A DNA stretch of 64,000 nucleotides. It comes from Marinobacter sediminum. Its GTDB lineage: Bacteria; Pseudomonadota; Gammaproteobacteria; Pseudomonadales; Oleiphilaceae. A program made the position numbers and the translations under genes. This document shows, in pieces, positions 1 to 8,955 of the stretch. The first letter of the stretch is position 1. Each line of letters opens with the position of its first letter. The stretch lies in assembly GCF_016820575.1 (NCBI RefSeq), contig NZ_JAEMQH010000002.1:1389144-1453143 (forward strand), written 5' to 3'. Under the pieces are notes generated by a model. It saw only the letters and a list, made by a program, of their open reading frames with translations, was not told where the DNA came from and ran no database searches.

Positions 1-178
1 GCAGATGGCTTTTACCGGTATCGGAATCGCCGCAGATGACCACCACCGGAATCCCCCGGGGCTGGCTGCAGACCGCCTTCAGACGTGCGGCAGAATCGGC
101 GTTACGATCACCGTGGAAGTTGCCAAATCGGGCATCGTCCCGGAGTTTGATACCCAGGGGTAGCTGTGACGCACTCAC
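1..178 (-). CDS. hda: DnaA regulatory inactivator Hda, 5' part only
   Basis: Hda works with the sliding clamp to promote hydrolysis of DnaA-ATP and so prevents re-initiation of replication. Only the first 59 codons are present; the gene runs off the left edge of the window. Reading the minus strand from a GTG at 178-176 gives an N-terminus with QLPLGI, which fits the clamp-binding motif of the family, then FGNFHGDRN, and a Walker A loop GDSDTGKSHL near residues 49-58. The GTG overlaps the TGA stop of the phosphatidyltransferase gene (GTGA), so the two are probably translationally coupled. The gene is easily missed because of its GTG start and truncation. Identification is firm; the exact start is likely. 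Confidence 0.88.
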   Translation of the reverse strand, partial: MSASQLPLGIKLRDDARFGNFHGDRNADSAARLKAVCSQPRGIPVVVICGDSDTGKSHL

Positions 179-735
179 GACCGCCTGGCCCTCCAGGCCC
201 GCAGGCCCCAAACCATCAGGTAGTGCCCGCCGCTGAAGATCGCCGAAACGGCCACCAACAATATGCCCGCGTCCATGACCCAGGGCTGCATCGGCAGCCC
301 CGCCAACAGGACGATGATGGCCAGCACCACCAGAATCTGGATGAAGGTGTTCAGTTTGCCCGGGAGACTGGGCTCCATATCAAAGCGTCCGATACCGTAG
401 TGATAAGCCAGGCCTCCGCCAACGATAAGCAGATCGCGGCCAAGCACCAGAATGAATAACCAGACCGGCAACACCTCGGTCAGCGTGAGCATCAGGTAGG
501 CGGTCAGCAACAGGGCCTTGTCCGCCAGCGGGTCGGCCACCGCTCCAAACCGTGAGCGCCAATTGAAGTGGCGCGCCAGGAAGCCATCGAAGGCATCGGT
601 GGCAGCCGCGACAACGAAGATGAGCAGTGCGAGCCGATAATTTTCGGTCAGCAGGCCCCTTGCAAAAGGAGCAATCAGCAGGATGCGCAAAAACGTCAGG
701 GCATTGGGAATCCAGCGCCAGCGTTCCAAACTCAC
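175..735 (-). CDS. CDP-alcohol phosphatidyltransferase (PgsA-like membrane enzyme)
   Basis: An integral membrane enzyme of 186 residues in the CDP-alcohol phosphatidyltransferase family, which transfers a phosphatidyl group from CDP-diacylglycerol to an alcohol. The family signature D-x2-DG-x2-AR-x8-G-x3-D-x3-D is complete (starts DAFDGFLAR, ends ADPLAD), with several hydrophobic segments around it. The closest role by resemblance is phosphatidylglycerophosphate synthase. A second, canonical pgsA often sits beside uvrC in related genomes, so this copy may be a paralogue and I give no symbol. It lies 21 bp after the DUF2066 gene and overlaps hda by 4 bp, so the three probably form one operon. 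Confidence 0.82.
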   Translation of the reverse strand: MSLERWRWIPNALTFLRILLIAPFARGLLTENYRLALLIFVVAAATDAFDGFLARHFNWRSRFGAVADPLADKALLLTAYLMLTLTEVLPVWLFILVLGRDLLIVGGGLAYHYGIGRFDMEPSLPGKLNTFIQILVVLAIIVLLAGLPMQPWVMDAGILLVAVSAIFSGGHYLMVWGLRAWRARRS

Positions 736-756
736 AAGGCTCCCTCCGGTAGCGCC

Positions 757-2136
757 TTACTTTTCAGCACTCTCTCCAGCGCTCTCTCCAGCGCTCTCTC
801 CAGCACTCTCGCCAATACCCTCTCCAGCACCATTGCTGATCCGGGGCGTTGACTGCCACCGATAATACAGCACCTGATAGAGGGATTCGAACGCCTGTTC
901 AGCCTCCTGCTCATCCACCGGCATAGGCTGATAGGTAAACATTGACTGAGTGGACTCCTCGCTACCACCTTCGGACTGGCCACCGGTTTCGGCGCCCTGC
1001 TCTGCTGCGGAGGCTTCAGCTTGACCCGATCCTGACTCGGCAGCCTCTTGCGCTGGCGCCGACGTCGCCGGCTCGGCTTCCAGCGGCACGAAACGGGGAT
1101 CCAATGCGATGTATTCCTTGAGCTGGTCCAGCTCGCCGGAGAAGGCGACGCGAAGCGTCAGCTGGTCGCCTTTAACCCGGGTGGCACCGGCACTGAGCAC
1201 CGGAGTCAGACCTTCGAGCACCTTGGTGACCTTGCCATAGTCCGCCAGGGAAGAGGCGCCCTTCAGCACGATATCGACCTGAGGCGACTCGGCCACCTTG
1301 CCTGCCGCCACGGCATAGCGATCGGCGTACCGTTCGGCCCAGCGGTTGATTACCGTTTGCGCCAGGGCCTCTGGGCTGTCAGCGGTAACCGACTCTTCAC
1401 CACCGTCCATGGCCATGCCGTCAAAAACCCAGCCCGCGCGCCATTGACCGCCGCTGCGATTGACCCGCACCAGCGCCATGACATCCTGATCCAGATCTCC
1501 TGAGGCGTTGCGGATGCGGTTGATAAACTGGCCCCACAGATCCGACAGGAGTTCCCGGTCGCCGCTGAATTTTGCAGGCGGCAGGGCCACGGGAAGGCCA
1601 CGCTCCTGCGCAGCCTGGTCAAACGCCTGCTGCCAGATAGAGGACACCTGACGGCTGGCACCGGTGCCAGACGCCTGCTCGGTAATCAGAGTGCGCGTGC
1701 CGCGGTCTTCGACCGCAACCCAGGCCAATGTGAGAGGGCGATTGGCGCCCCACACCGGCGCGTTGATTGACGCCAGGGCACGGTTAACCCCGACAGCGCC
1801 AAATGCCATGCGAAGCCGGTTTTCGCCGGTCTCTCCGCGCAGGTACTGGTACGACAGCAGCAGCGACTCGGCGTCGGCAAGCAGCGCCTCAACACCTTCC
1901 TGCTCCAGCACCTCCCGGGTGCCGGACACTCGCACGAACACTCGCGCCAAACCATCAGCGTAGCCCACCGCCAGCTCGCTTGGGGAGGAGCCAGCAACCG
2001 GAACCTCCACGTTATAGAGCCCTGATACGGTCACCGCCGAGACGGGGGCGCACAAAGACGCAACCATAAGGCCCAGCAATGCAAGCCACGCTACCGGTCC
2101 GGACTGGCGTGCCGATTTTCGTCTTGATACTGACAT
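757..2136 (-). CDS. DUF2066 domain exported protein
   Basis: A 459-residue protein of the DUF2066 family; its function is unknown. I chose the ATG at 2136 because it begins MSVSRRKSARQSG and leads directly into a hydrophobic signal segment (VAWLALLGLMVASLCAPVSA); upstream in-frame codons would add an unlikely leader. The mature part starts VTVSGLYNVEVPVAG, typical of the family. The C-terminal third becomes acidic and low-complexity (Ala, Glu, Gly, Gln rich), and the last residues are a short tandem GESA repeat encoded by 12-bp DNA repeats. It is divergent from purM and upstream of the phosphatidyltransferase and hda, an arrangement common in marine gammaproteobacteria. Confidence 0.8.
   Translation of the reverse strand: MSVSRRKSARQSGPVAWLALLGLMVASLCAPVSAVTVSGLYNVEVPVAGSSPSELAVGYADGLARVFVRVSGTREVLEQEGVEALLADAESLLLSYQYLRGETGENRLRMAFGAVGVNRALASINAPVWGANRPLTLAWVAVEDRGTRTLITEQASGTGASRQVSSIWQQAFDQAAQERGLPVALPPAKFSGDRELLSDLWGQFINRIRNASGDLDQDVMALVRVNRSGGQWRAGWVFDGMAMDGGEESVTADSPEALAQTVINRWAERYADRYAVAAGKVAESPQVDIVLKGASSLADYGKVTKVLEGLTPVLSAGATRVKGDQLTLRVAFSGELDQLKEYIALDPRFVPLEAEPATSAPAQEAAESGSGQAEASAAEQGAETGGQSEGGSEESTQSMFTYQPMPVDEQEAEQAFESLYQVLYYRWQSTPRISNGAGEGIGESAGESAGESAGESAEK
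769..828 (-). repeat. 12-bp in-frame tandem repeat in the DUF2066 gene
   Basis: Five consecutive 12-bp units of the form GCTCTCTCCAGC (plus-strand reading), two of them identical and the others with one to four changes. Read on the minus strand they encode GESA or close variants at the C-terminus. The 12-bp period keeps the reading frame whatever the copy number. Confidence 0.85.
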
Positions 2137-2349
2137 GAAACACCCTGCAGTTCGCATGAATGGCGCATAGGATACACCATGGCCAGAAGTGTGAGTAGCG
2201 GCCCCGAGTTTCATAAAAGCAATAATGCCAAAGCCTTGCCCACGCCTCGTTCTGCCGCAGACACCATAGGGGGAATAACAGGTTGGAGCGCCTCACCTCA
2301 CCTGTTAAAATCCGCCGCCTTACCCATTGGCCAACGGTGAAAGCACACC

Positions 2350-3414
2350 ATGAGCGAACAGAAGCCCTCCCTGACCTACCGCGATGCCGGCGTTGACATT
2401 GACGCAGGCAACGAACTCGTAAACCGCATCAAGCAGACGGCCGCGCGCACCAAACGCCCCGAAGTGCTAGGCGGCCTGGGCGGGTTTGGCGCCATGGTCT
2501 CCATCCCTGCTGGATACAAGGAGCCCGTGCTGGTATCCGGAACCGATGGCGTGGGCACAAAGCTGCGCTTGGCCATGCAGCTGCAAAAGCACGACAGCAT
2601 CGGCATCGATCTGGTGGCCATGTGCGTGAACGACCTGATCGTGGGTGGTGCCGAGCCTCTGTTTTTCCTGGACTACTACGCAACCGGCAAGCTCAACGTC
2701 GACGTTGCTGCCCAGGTTGTAGAAGGCATTGGCGAGGGCTGCGAACAGTCCGGGTGCGCCCTGGTAGGCGGTGAAACCGCGGAAATGCCAGGCATGTACG
2801 AAGGCGACGATTACGATCTGGCCGGCTTCTGCGTTGGTATCGCTGAACGCGCTGACATCATCGACGGCAGCCAAGTCCAGAGCGGCGACGTATTGCTGGC
2901 GCTGGGTTCCTCCGGCCCCCACTCCAACGGCTATTCCCTGATTCGCAAGATCATTGACGTCAGCAACGCCGATCTGGACCAGCCCATGGGCGATACTACC
3001 CTGGCCAATGCCCTGATGGCGCCAACCCGAATTTACGTTAAAAACCTGCTGCAGCTGATCCGTCAGGTGGATGTCCGCGCCATGTCCCACATCACCGGCG
3101 GCGGGCTGCCAGAAAATATCCCCCGGGTACTTCCGAACGGTTGCGTGGCGGCGATCGACACCGCCAGCTGGACCCTGCCCCCGGTTTTCCAGTGGCTCAA
3201 GGAAGCCGGCGGTGTTGCTGACGAAGAAATGTACCGCACCTTTAACTGCGGCATTGGCATGATTGTCTGCGTGCCGGCCGAGCAGAAAGACCTGGCGCTG
3301 GACACCCTGAAAGCACTGGGCGAAAACGCCTGGCAGGTCGGCGTGGTTGAAAGCGCTGACAACCTCGACGACGAACCGACTGTGCGCTACGCACCGGGAC
3401 TTGTGTCGGCATGA
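2350..3414 (+). CDS. purM: Phosphoribosylformylglycinamidine cyclo-ligase (AIR synthetase)
   Basis: Cytosolic enzyme of purine synthesis that closes the imidazole ring of FGAM with ATP to give aminoimidazole ribotide. The 354-residue length is normal. Visible family features include the N-terminal [18 protein letters not shown], the segment [42 protein letters not shown] and [11 protein letters not shown], then [13 protein letters not shown]. The ATG at 2350 is the natural start. It overlaps purN by ATGA, so the third and fifth steps of the pathway are translationally coupled, as in most gammaproteobacteria. Confidence 0.97.
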   Translation: MSEQKPSLTYRDAGVDIDAGNELVNRIKQTAARTKRPEVLGGLGGFGAMVSIPAGYKEPVLVSGTDGVGTKLRLAMQLQKHDSIGIDLVAMCVNDLIVGGAEPLFFLDYYATGKLNVDVAAQVVEGIGEGCEQSGCALVGGETAEMPGMYEGDDYDLAGFCVGIAERADIIDGSQVQSGDVLLALGSSGPHSNGYSLIRKIIDVSNADLDQPMGDTTLANALMAPTRIYVKNLLQLIRQVDVRAMSHITGGGLPENIPRVLPNGCVAAIDTASWTLPPVFQWLKEAGGVADEEMYRTFNCGIGMIVCVPAEQKDLALDTLKALGENAWQVGVVESADNLDDEPTVRYAPGLVSA

Positions 3415-4073
3415 ATGCAGATCAGCCCCCCCTGCCCACCATTCTCGTTCTGGCTTCCGGCAGCGGCACCAATCTGCAGGCGCTGATTGAGGCCAGCCGG
3501 GAGCGGGATTTCCCGGGCCAGATCGCTGCGGTTGGCTGCAACCGGCCAAACGCCTTCGCACTGGAACGCGCGGCCAAGGCTCACATCGAAACCTTCGTGG
3601 TGGACCACACCAAGTACGACTCCCGGGAGGCGTTCGATGGTGCACTTATGCAGGAAATCCGGCGCCACAACCCCGATCTGGTGGTCCTGGCCGGGTTCAT
3701 GCGGATCCTGACCACGGACTTTGTTCGTGCCTTCCGCGGCCAGTTGCTCAACATCCATCCATCTCTGCTGCCGAAATACACCGGCCTGAACACCCACCAG
3801 AGAGCCCTGGATGCCGGCGACACCCTGCACGGCGTTTCAGTGCACTTTGTCACCGAAGAGCTCGATGGCGGCCCGGTTATTGCCCAGGCAGAGGTGGCCG
3901 TGGCACCGGATGACACGGCCGAGAGTCTGGCGGAAAAAGTTCAGGAGAAGGAACACATCCTTTACCCAATCGTTGTACGCTGGTTCTGCGAAGGCCGCAT
4001 TCAGCTGGGCAGCGATTACGTGACCTTCGACGGTGAATTACTGAAAAAACCGATGCGGTTGCCTGATAACTGA
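3411..4073 (+). CDS. purN: Phosphoribosylglycinamide formyltransferase
   Basis: Transfers a formyl group from 10-formyl-tetrahydrofolate to glycinamide ribotide in purine synthesis. It is a cytosolic protein of 220 residues. The N-terminal [15 protein letters not shown] is the nucleotide-binding loop; [13 protein letters not shown] carries the catalytic Asn and His, and the later [13 protein letters not shown] contains the conserved Asp. The start overlaps the purM stop by 4 bp. No strong terminator follows; the next gene begins 89 bp downstream behind its own inverted repeat. Confidence 0.97.
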   Translation: MNADQPPLPTILVLASGSGTNLQALIEASRERDFPGQIAAVGCNRPNAFALERAAKAHIETFVVDHTKYDSREAFDGALMQEIRRHNPDLVVLAGFMRILTTDFVRAFRGQLLNIHPSLLPKYTGLNTHQRALDAGDTLHGVSVHFVTEELDGGPVIAQAEVAVAPDDTAESLAEKVQEKEHILYPIVVRWFCEGRIQLGSDYVTFDGELLKKPMRLPDN

Positions 4074-4105
4074 GTCGCACCCTGAACGTATTGTCATCTT
4101 GCACT

Positions 4106-4162
4106 ATCGGGCAACCCGCTAAACTGTCGCCATAAAAGACAGCTTTTCTAGGGTTACCCGAT
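4106..4162 (+). promoter_or_regulatory. Inverted repeat covering the ribosome binding site of the DUF3108 gene
   Basis: ATCGGGCAACCC at 4106-4117 is complementary, with one mismatch, to GGGTTACCCGAT at 4151-4162, which abuts the ATG at 4163. A smaller CTGTC/GACAG pair lies inside. The right arm contains AGGG, the only plausible Shine-Dalgarno sequence, so the folded RNA would hide it. The arrangement is seen directly; a regulatory role is inference. Confidence 0.5.
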
Positions 4163-4945
4163 ATGCATTTGAATCGAACGACCACAAAACCTCCTACCCG
4201 CCGAACCGCCATCCTGCTGGCCCTTGCGCTGTTCTCGGCTCCCACTCTGGCCAGCCAGCCTTCTGCCGACAACCAGCCGCCCAAGGACGCCCAGCAACCC
4301 GGCGCCGAACTTGCTCCCTATGAGGTTACCTACACCGCGGCCATGGACAAGGGCATCACCCTGAACGGCACCGCCAAGCGGACACTGACCAGAAAAGACG
4401 GGAACGTCTGGCTGTACCGGACCGATGTGGATTCGTTCATCGCCAATATCGATGAATCCCTGATCCTGAAATGGGAAAACAACCAGGTTATCCCGCTGCG
4501 CTACCGTTACCGGCTATCGGGCTTCCTGATCAAGGATCGCGAACAGAGCATTGATTTTGATTGGGATGCCGGAGTCGCCACTGGCAAGGATGAGGGCAAG
4601 CCGTTCAAACTGGAGCTACGCGAAGGCGCGCTGGACCCGCTCGGGTTCCAACTGCAGCTCAGTCAGGACATCAAATCCGGCAAGCGCGACATCACCTATC
4701 TGGTGATTGATGGCGACGATTACGATGAAGACCGATTCGCCGTACTCGATCAGGAGCCGATGAAAACCAATCGGGGCTCCATCACCACGTTGAAAGCCGA
4801 GAAAGTACGGGATGAAGGTTCCAAGCGCGAAACCCTGATGTGGTTTGCGCCGGACGAAGACTTCCTGCTGGTGCGACTGCTCCAGACTGAACCCGACGGC
4901 AGTCGCTACGAACTCCGGCTTAACCGGTCAGACCTGGGCGGCTAG
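4163..4945 (+). CDS. DUF3108 periplasmic protein
   Basis: A 260-residue exported protein of the DUF3108 family, function unknown. A signal peptide is clear: a basic start (MHLNRTTTKPPTRR), a hydrophobic core ILLALALF, and a likely cleavage after LAS near residue 30. The mature domain starts around YEVTYTAAMDKGITLNGTA and is rich in beta-type alternation (LYRTDVDSFIANIDES, YRYRLSGFLIKDR), as expected of a periplasmic beta-sandwich or barrel. It follows purMN in many related genomes. Its stop codon overlaps the stop of the convergent aminotransferase gene (CTAG), leaving no room for a terminator. Confidence 0.82.
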   Translation: MHLNRTTTKPPTRRTAILLALALFSAPTLASQPSADNQPPKDAQQPGAELAPYEVTYTAAMDKGITLNGTAKRTLTRKDGNVWLYRTDVDSFIANIDESLILKWENNQVIPLRYRYRLSGFLIKDREQSIDFDWDAGVATGKDEGKPFKLELREGALDPLGFQLQLSQDIKSGKRDITYLVIDGDDYDEDRFAVLDQEPMKTNRGSITTLKAEKVRDEGSKRETLMWFAPDEDFLLVRLLQTEPDGSRYELRLNRSDLGG

Positions 4946-6219
4946 GCGCTCTTCCCCGCCTCCGCCCAGACTGCCTTGACCTCGTCGGCAATAATCCGGA
5001 GCCCTACTGCCACCCGTTCATCGTCCTGGGAATAGGTAACCCGCAGGCATTCGTGCCGGTGTCTCCAGTCGTCCTCGGGCAGGCCGGGGAAGAAATAGTG
5101 ACCGGACACCACCAGAACACCACGCGCCTTCAGCCGCTCGTACAGCTCAAGACTGGTGATGGGCAGGTCCGGGAACCACAGCCACAAGAACATGGCCCCT
5201 TCCGGCTTGTGGATGTACCAGCGGCAACTGTCCTCGCCCATGGCGTCACGGAACGCCGCCACCGCTTTTTCCATCTTCGCCTTGTAGAACGGACACACCA
5301 CGTCGCGGCTCAGTGACAGCAGGTCTCCGGAGCGAACCAGCGGTTCCGCCAGCATGGCGCCAAAACTGCCAGTAGCCAGGTTCATGATCGCATTCACTCC
5401 TGACAGCGCTTTGATGACCGGTTTGGCGGCAATCACGATGCCGGTGCGGGCAGCGGGCATACCCAGCTTGGACAGGCTCAGGCAGAGAATAATCTGCTCA
5501 TTCCAGGTCGGCTCGGCGTCTACAAACAACAGGCTTGGGAATGGCATACCGTAGGCGCCGTCAACGATCAGCGGCACGTCGTGCTCGCGAGCGAGAACTT
5601 CCAGCCGCGCCAGTTCGTCGTCGGTGATCACGTTGCCAGTGGGGTTGGTGGGCCGGGACACGCAAATGGCGCCGGTTTCACCGGTCACTTCCACGGCGTC
5701 GAAATCAACCCGGTACTTGAACTCGTGGGCATCGGTGAAGGAGATGTCCGGCTGAACGGCGCGGAATAGGCCCGGTTCGATGCCGGCATCGGCGTAACCG
5801 ATGTACTCCGGCGCCAGCGGCAAGAGGATATGTTTGTGCTGCCCGTTACCGTAGTCGCCCCCGAACATGTTGAACAGCATGAAGAAGGCCGCCTGGCTGC
5901 CGTTGGTCAGGGCTATGTTTTCAGGCTCCAGATCCCAACCGTATTCCCGGCTGAGCAGCTCTGCCAGCGCGGCAACAAACTGCTTTTCGCCCTGGGGCGG
6001 ATCGTAGACTCCCACCAAACGACGGACGTCGGATTCGCTCTGGCTGATGTTGGCCAGAATTTCCTGCACGCGCTCCTGGATTTCCGGTATGTGCCCGGGA
6101 TTGCCGCCCCCCATCATGATCATGTCGTCACCGGACGCCATGGCGTTTCCGAGATCATCCATCAATGAGGTTATGCCGGCATCGGCGGTGAACTTGCGAC
6201 CAAATGCAGAGAGCTTCAT
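4942..6219 (-). CDS. avtA: Valine--pyruvate transaminase (AvtA-type, PLP class I)
   Basis: A PLP-dependent aminotransferase of fold type I, 425 residues, resembling AvtA, which exchanges the amino group between valine and pyruvate/alanine. The N-terminus KLSAFGRKFTADAGITSLMDDL and the GGGNPGHIPE segment are typical of AvtA. The Schiff-base lysine is in LSLSKLGMPAARTG, and PTNPTGNV is the usual substrate-site loop. I chose the ATG at 6219; a GTG seven codons upstream is the alternative. The gene converges on the DUF3108 gene with overlapping stops. Substrate specificity is inferred from family only. Confidence 0.85.
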   Translation of the reverse strand: MKLSAFGRKFTADAGITSLMDDLGNAMASGDDMIMMGGGNPGHIPEIQERVQEILANISQSESDVRRLVGVYDPPQGEKQFVAALAELLSREYGWDLEPENIALTNGSQAAFFMLFNMFGGDYGNGQHKHILLPLAPEYIGYADAGIEPGLFRAVQPDISFTDAHEFKYRVDFDAVEVTGETGAICVSRPTNPTGNVITDDELARLEVLAREHDVPLIVDGAYGMPFPSLLFVDAEPTWNEQIILCLSLSKLGMPAARTGIVIAAKPVIKALSGVNAIMNLATGSFGAMLAEPLVRSGDLLSLSRDVVCPFYKAKMEKAVAAFRDAMGEDSCRWYIHKPEGAMFLWLWFPDLPITSLELYERLKARGVLVVSGHYFFPGLPEDDWRHRHECLRVTYSQDDERVAVGLRIIADEVKAVWAEAGKSA

Positions 6220-6310
6220 GGCGAAAAATCCGTTATGCACACCCGGTAAATTTATCGTTCTGTGGCAGCGACAGTCTAGCCGCTCTTTTGGCGAGCGGCT
6301 TGCTGTGCCG

Positions 6311-6910
6311 TTATTCGGTCAGGGAAATGCCAAGATTGCTGATGCCGTCGTTGGCGGCGTCGATGCGGAGGCCTTCGGTAAACTGCTGCGTGGGCGTGCG
6401 CTGACGCTTCAGGGCCAGCACCAGTTCACGCTGAAAGGCTTTGTCTTCTTTCATCAACGGGTGCACCTCCAGCAGGCGCACCAGTCCGTCTTCATCGAGC
6501 TCGTCGCCCTCGGACATCTCGATGAAGCTCATCACCGTGCCGGTGGCTATCTGGGAAGCTTCGGTGGCGCGATGCTTGGCCGGGTTCAGGCGATTCAGCA
6601 GGGCCTGCTCCAGCAGCTGGCAAAAATCGAAGGCCGGGTACACGCCATAGGCGTCGTAGGCTTCCACATCCGGAGACAGGGCCTCAAGCTTGGCCAGGAG
6701 CTGGGGGATGGCGGATTCGGCGACATCCTCTTGCAGCATGCCCCAGCCCTGATCCAGCATCTGCCGCATCTTGGCGCCGGTTTTCAGGCCAACGGCATCG
6801 GCAAACAGGGCGTAGTTGGGGAATGAGCGCTCGGCGAGCGACAGCAGGAAGGCGCATTCGCGCCATCCCTGCAGCTGGGAAACGGCTTTCAGAAACTGGT
6901 TGGCGTTCAT
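6311..6910 (-). CDS. DUF416 (YjaG-like) protein
   Basis: A soluble 199-residue protein resembling Escherichia coli YjaG (DUF416); no function is known to me. Family features visible are the [16 protein letters not shown] segment near residue 30, the acidic [20 protein letters not shown] block near the middle, and a C-terminal [11 protein letters not shown]. There is no signal peptide or membrane segment. The start overlaps the dcd stop by 4 bp (ATGA), so it is probably co-transcribed with and coupled to dcd. Confidence 0.85.
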   Translation of the reverse strand: MNANQFLKAVSQLQGWRECAFLLSLAERSFPNYALFADAVGLKTGAKMRQMLDQGWGMLQEDVAESAIPQLLAKLEALSPDVEAYDAYGVYPAFDFCQLLEQALLNRLNPAKHRATEASQIATGTVMSFIEMSEGDELDEDGLVRLLEVHPLMKEDKAFQRELVLALKRQRTPTQQFTEGLRIDAANDGISNLGISLTE

Positions 6911-7473
6911 GTCCTGGGCAGGGTCACGCCGGTCTGGCCCAAGTATTTGCCGCCCCGGTCTTTGTAGCTGGTTTCGCAGACTTCATCGGATTCGAAGAAC
7001 AGCATCTGCGCCACACCTTCGTTGGCGTAGATTTTCGCCGGCAGGTTGGTGGTGTTGGAGAATTCCAGGGTCACCTGGCCTTCCCACTCCGGCTCCAGCG
7101 GCGTGACGTTCACAATGATACCGCAGCGAGCGTAGGTGGATTTGCCCAGGCAGATGGTGAGTACGCTGCGCGGGATGCGGAAGTACTCGACGGTGCGCGC
7201 CAGGGCGAAGGAGTTCGGCGGAATGATGCAGACGTCACCGGTGTAGTTCACGAAGCTGTTTTCGTCGAAGTTCTTGGGGTCGACGGTGGCGGAGTGAACG
7301 TTGGTGAAGATTTTGAATTCGTTGCTGCAGCGTACGTCGTAACCGTAACTGGAGGTGCCGTAGGAGATAACACGGCCTTTTTCGGATTCACGGACCTGAC
7401 CGCTTTCGAACGGCTCGATCATGCCCTGCTGCTCGGACATTCGGCGAATCCACTTGTCGGATTTGATGCTCAT
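6907..7473 (-). CDS. dcd: dCTP deaminase
   Basis: Deaminates dCTP to dUTP, feeding dTMP synthesis; a homotrimer in the cytosol. The chosen start, ATG at 7473, gives [22 protein letters not shown] and 188 residues, the usual length in pseudomonads and relatives. The catalytic and nucleotide-binding segments [28 protein letters not shown] and the C-terminal [12 protein letters not shown] are all present. A longer upstream reading would run into the repeat element at 7580-7665 and is not credible. It is transcribed with the DUF416 gene that follows it. Confidence 0.96.
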   Translation of the reverse strand: MSIKSDKWIRRMSEQQGMIEPFESGQVRESEKGRVISYGTSSYGYDVRCSNEFKIFTNVHSATVDPKNFDENSFVNYTGDVCIIPPNSFALARTVEYFRIPRSVLTICLGKSTYARCGIIVNVTPLEPEWEGQVTLEFSNTTNLPAKIYANEGVAQMLFFESDEVCETSYKDRGGKYLGQTGVTLPRT

Positions 7474-7579
7474 GGGTGACGTCTCGTGTTCACTGGAAAA
7501 ATTGGGGCGTAGTTTACCCGTTACTCGGAGTTGTGTCGAAGCCCTATGGCATCTGTGTTTCGGTGGCTGCAGGCACAGC

Positions 7580-7665
7580 ATAAGCCGACCAAAAACCGCG
7601 ACGAGCACGTCCCTGTGTGCTTCTCTCCGGCCTTCCATGGCCTACGAGATTTTTGATCGGCTTAT
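7580..7665 (-). repeat. Palindromic dispersed element, copy A
   Basis: Intergenic element upstream of dcd. The outer arms 7580-7595 (ATAAGCCGACCAAAAA) and 7650-7665 are complementary at 15 of 16 positions. Between them lie two inner hairpin sequences, one with GCAC/GTGC stems (7604-7619) and one of the form GGCC-TTCCAT-GGCC (7629-7642). Read on the minus strand, the inner region matches copy B at 25082-25191 with about 40 of 49 positions identical by hand count. The remaining bases between dcd and mrp (7474-7714) show no gene. Confidence 0.7.
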
Positions 7666-7714
7666 CCTGCGCCCGCGATCGAAGCTGGAACCTCTGACCC
7701 GAAGCCTCTCTCAA

Positions 7715-8815
7715 TCAGTGTTCGGTAACGGACACGCTGGAGATCGAACCGGACAGGTTACGCTCACGGGTGGACAGCTCCGCACCAACCCGGCGGGCAA
7801 TGTCCCGGTAGCGGCGCGCCACTTCGGAATCCGGCTCGGCCACCACCGAGGGCTGGCCGCCGTCGGTCTGTTCGCGGATGGTCATGTGCAGGGGCAGCTG
7901 GCCCAGCAGGGTGGTGTCGTATTCGTCGGCGATGCGCTCGCCGCCACCGTGGCCGAACAGGGGCTCTTCGTGGCCGCAGTTGCTGCAGATGTGCACGCTC
8001 ATGTTCTCGACCACACCCAGCACCGGAATATCCACTTTACGGAACATCTCGATGCCTTTCTTGCCGTCCAGCAGGGCAATGTCCTGGGGTGTGGTGACGA
8101 TTACCGCGCCGGTGACCGGGACTTTCTGGGCCAGGGTAAGCTGGATGTCGCCAGTGCCCGGGGGCATGTCGACGATCAGGTAGTCGAGCTCGTTCCACAG
8201 GGTCTGCTGCAGCAGTTGCATGACCGCGCCGCTGACCATTGGCCCACGCCAGACCATGGGGGTTTTGTCGGTGACCACGAAGGCCATGGAGTTCGCCTGA
8301 AGGCCGTGGGCTTCCATGGGCACGAAGTATTTGTTTTCACGGGTGTCCGGGCGCTTGCCTTCGGGCACGCCCAGCATCATGCCGATGCTTGGGCCGTAGA
8401 TGTCGGCGTCCAGGATGCCCACGCGAGCACCTTCGGCCTGCAGGGCAAGGGCCAGGTTGACGGCGGTGGTGGATTTGCCAACGCCGCCCTTGCCGGAGGC
8501 CACGGCAATAATGTTCTTCACACCCGGCACCGATGGCAGTTCTTTCTGCACTTTGTACGAGTGGATCTTCTGGCCCACGTGAACCTCGGCGCTTTCAACG
8601 CCGTCCACGTTTTCCAAAGCCACCGACACCAACTGCTTCAGTGCGCCAGCAATACCTTTGGACGGGTACGGCAACTCGACCATCAGCGTGACTTTGCCCG
8701 CCTCATCGGTGTTCAGGGCCTTTACGGCATCCAGTTCGTACAGGTCCTTCTGGAGATACGGATCGCGGTATTCGCGAATCGCCGTTTGCAGGGCCTGCTC
8801 TGAAATCTGTGTCAT
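7715..8815 (-). CDS. apbC: Iron-sulfur cluster carrier Mrp/ApbC
   Basis: A P-loop ATPase of 366 residues that carries and delivers Fe-S clusters in the cytosol. The deviant Walker A motif GKGGVGKST is clear, an N-terminal MIP18-like (DUF59) region of about 90 residues precedes it, and the C-terminal half carries the cluster-binding C-x2-C (CSNCGH). The start at 8815 is supported by a GGAG six bases upstream; an ATG 13 codons further up lacks this. It is divergent from metG, a very conserved arrangement in gammaproteobacteria. Confidence 0.95.
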   Translation of the reverse strand: MTQISEQALQTAIREYRDPYLQKDLYELDAVKALNTDEAGKVTLMVELPYPSKGIAGALKQLVSVALENVDGVESAEVHVGQKIHSYKVQKELPSVPGVKNIIAVASGKGGVGKSTTAVNLALALQAEGARVGILDADIYGPSIGMMLGVPEGKRPDTRENKYFVPMEAHGLQANSMAFVVTDKTPMVWRGPMVSGAVMQLLQQTLWNELDYLIVDMPPGTGDIQLTLAQKVPVTGAVIVTTPQDIALLDGKKGIEMFRKVDIPVLGVVENMSVHICSNCGHEEPLFGHGGGERIADEYDTTLLGQLPLHMTIREQTDGGQPSVVAEPDSEVARRYRDIARRVGAELSTRERNLSGSISSVSVTEH

Positions 8816-8955
8816 CGGGTTCTCCGGAATAAGCTCATGCTTCATTTTAAGCATGGAAACAGGGGATTCGGGTGAAAAATATCTGCTCGGAAGGTATCAT
8901 CTGTGCCCGTTTCTGACCACACAACCCCTATTCTGAAGAAAGGTTCGGACACACC

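Noticed and set aside
769..828. CRISPR array
   Set aside because: Units are 12 bp, contiguous and in frame within a gene; there are no spacers.
2467..3645. A 392-codon minus-strand open frame over purMN
   Set aside because: Shadow of two well-conserved purine genes; it crosses their junction without any protein family match.
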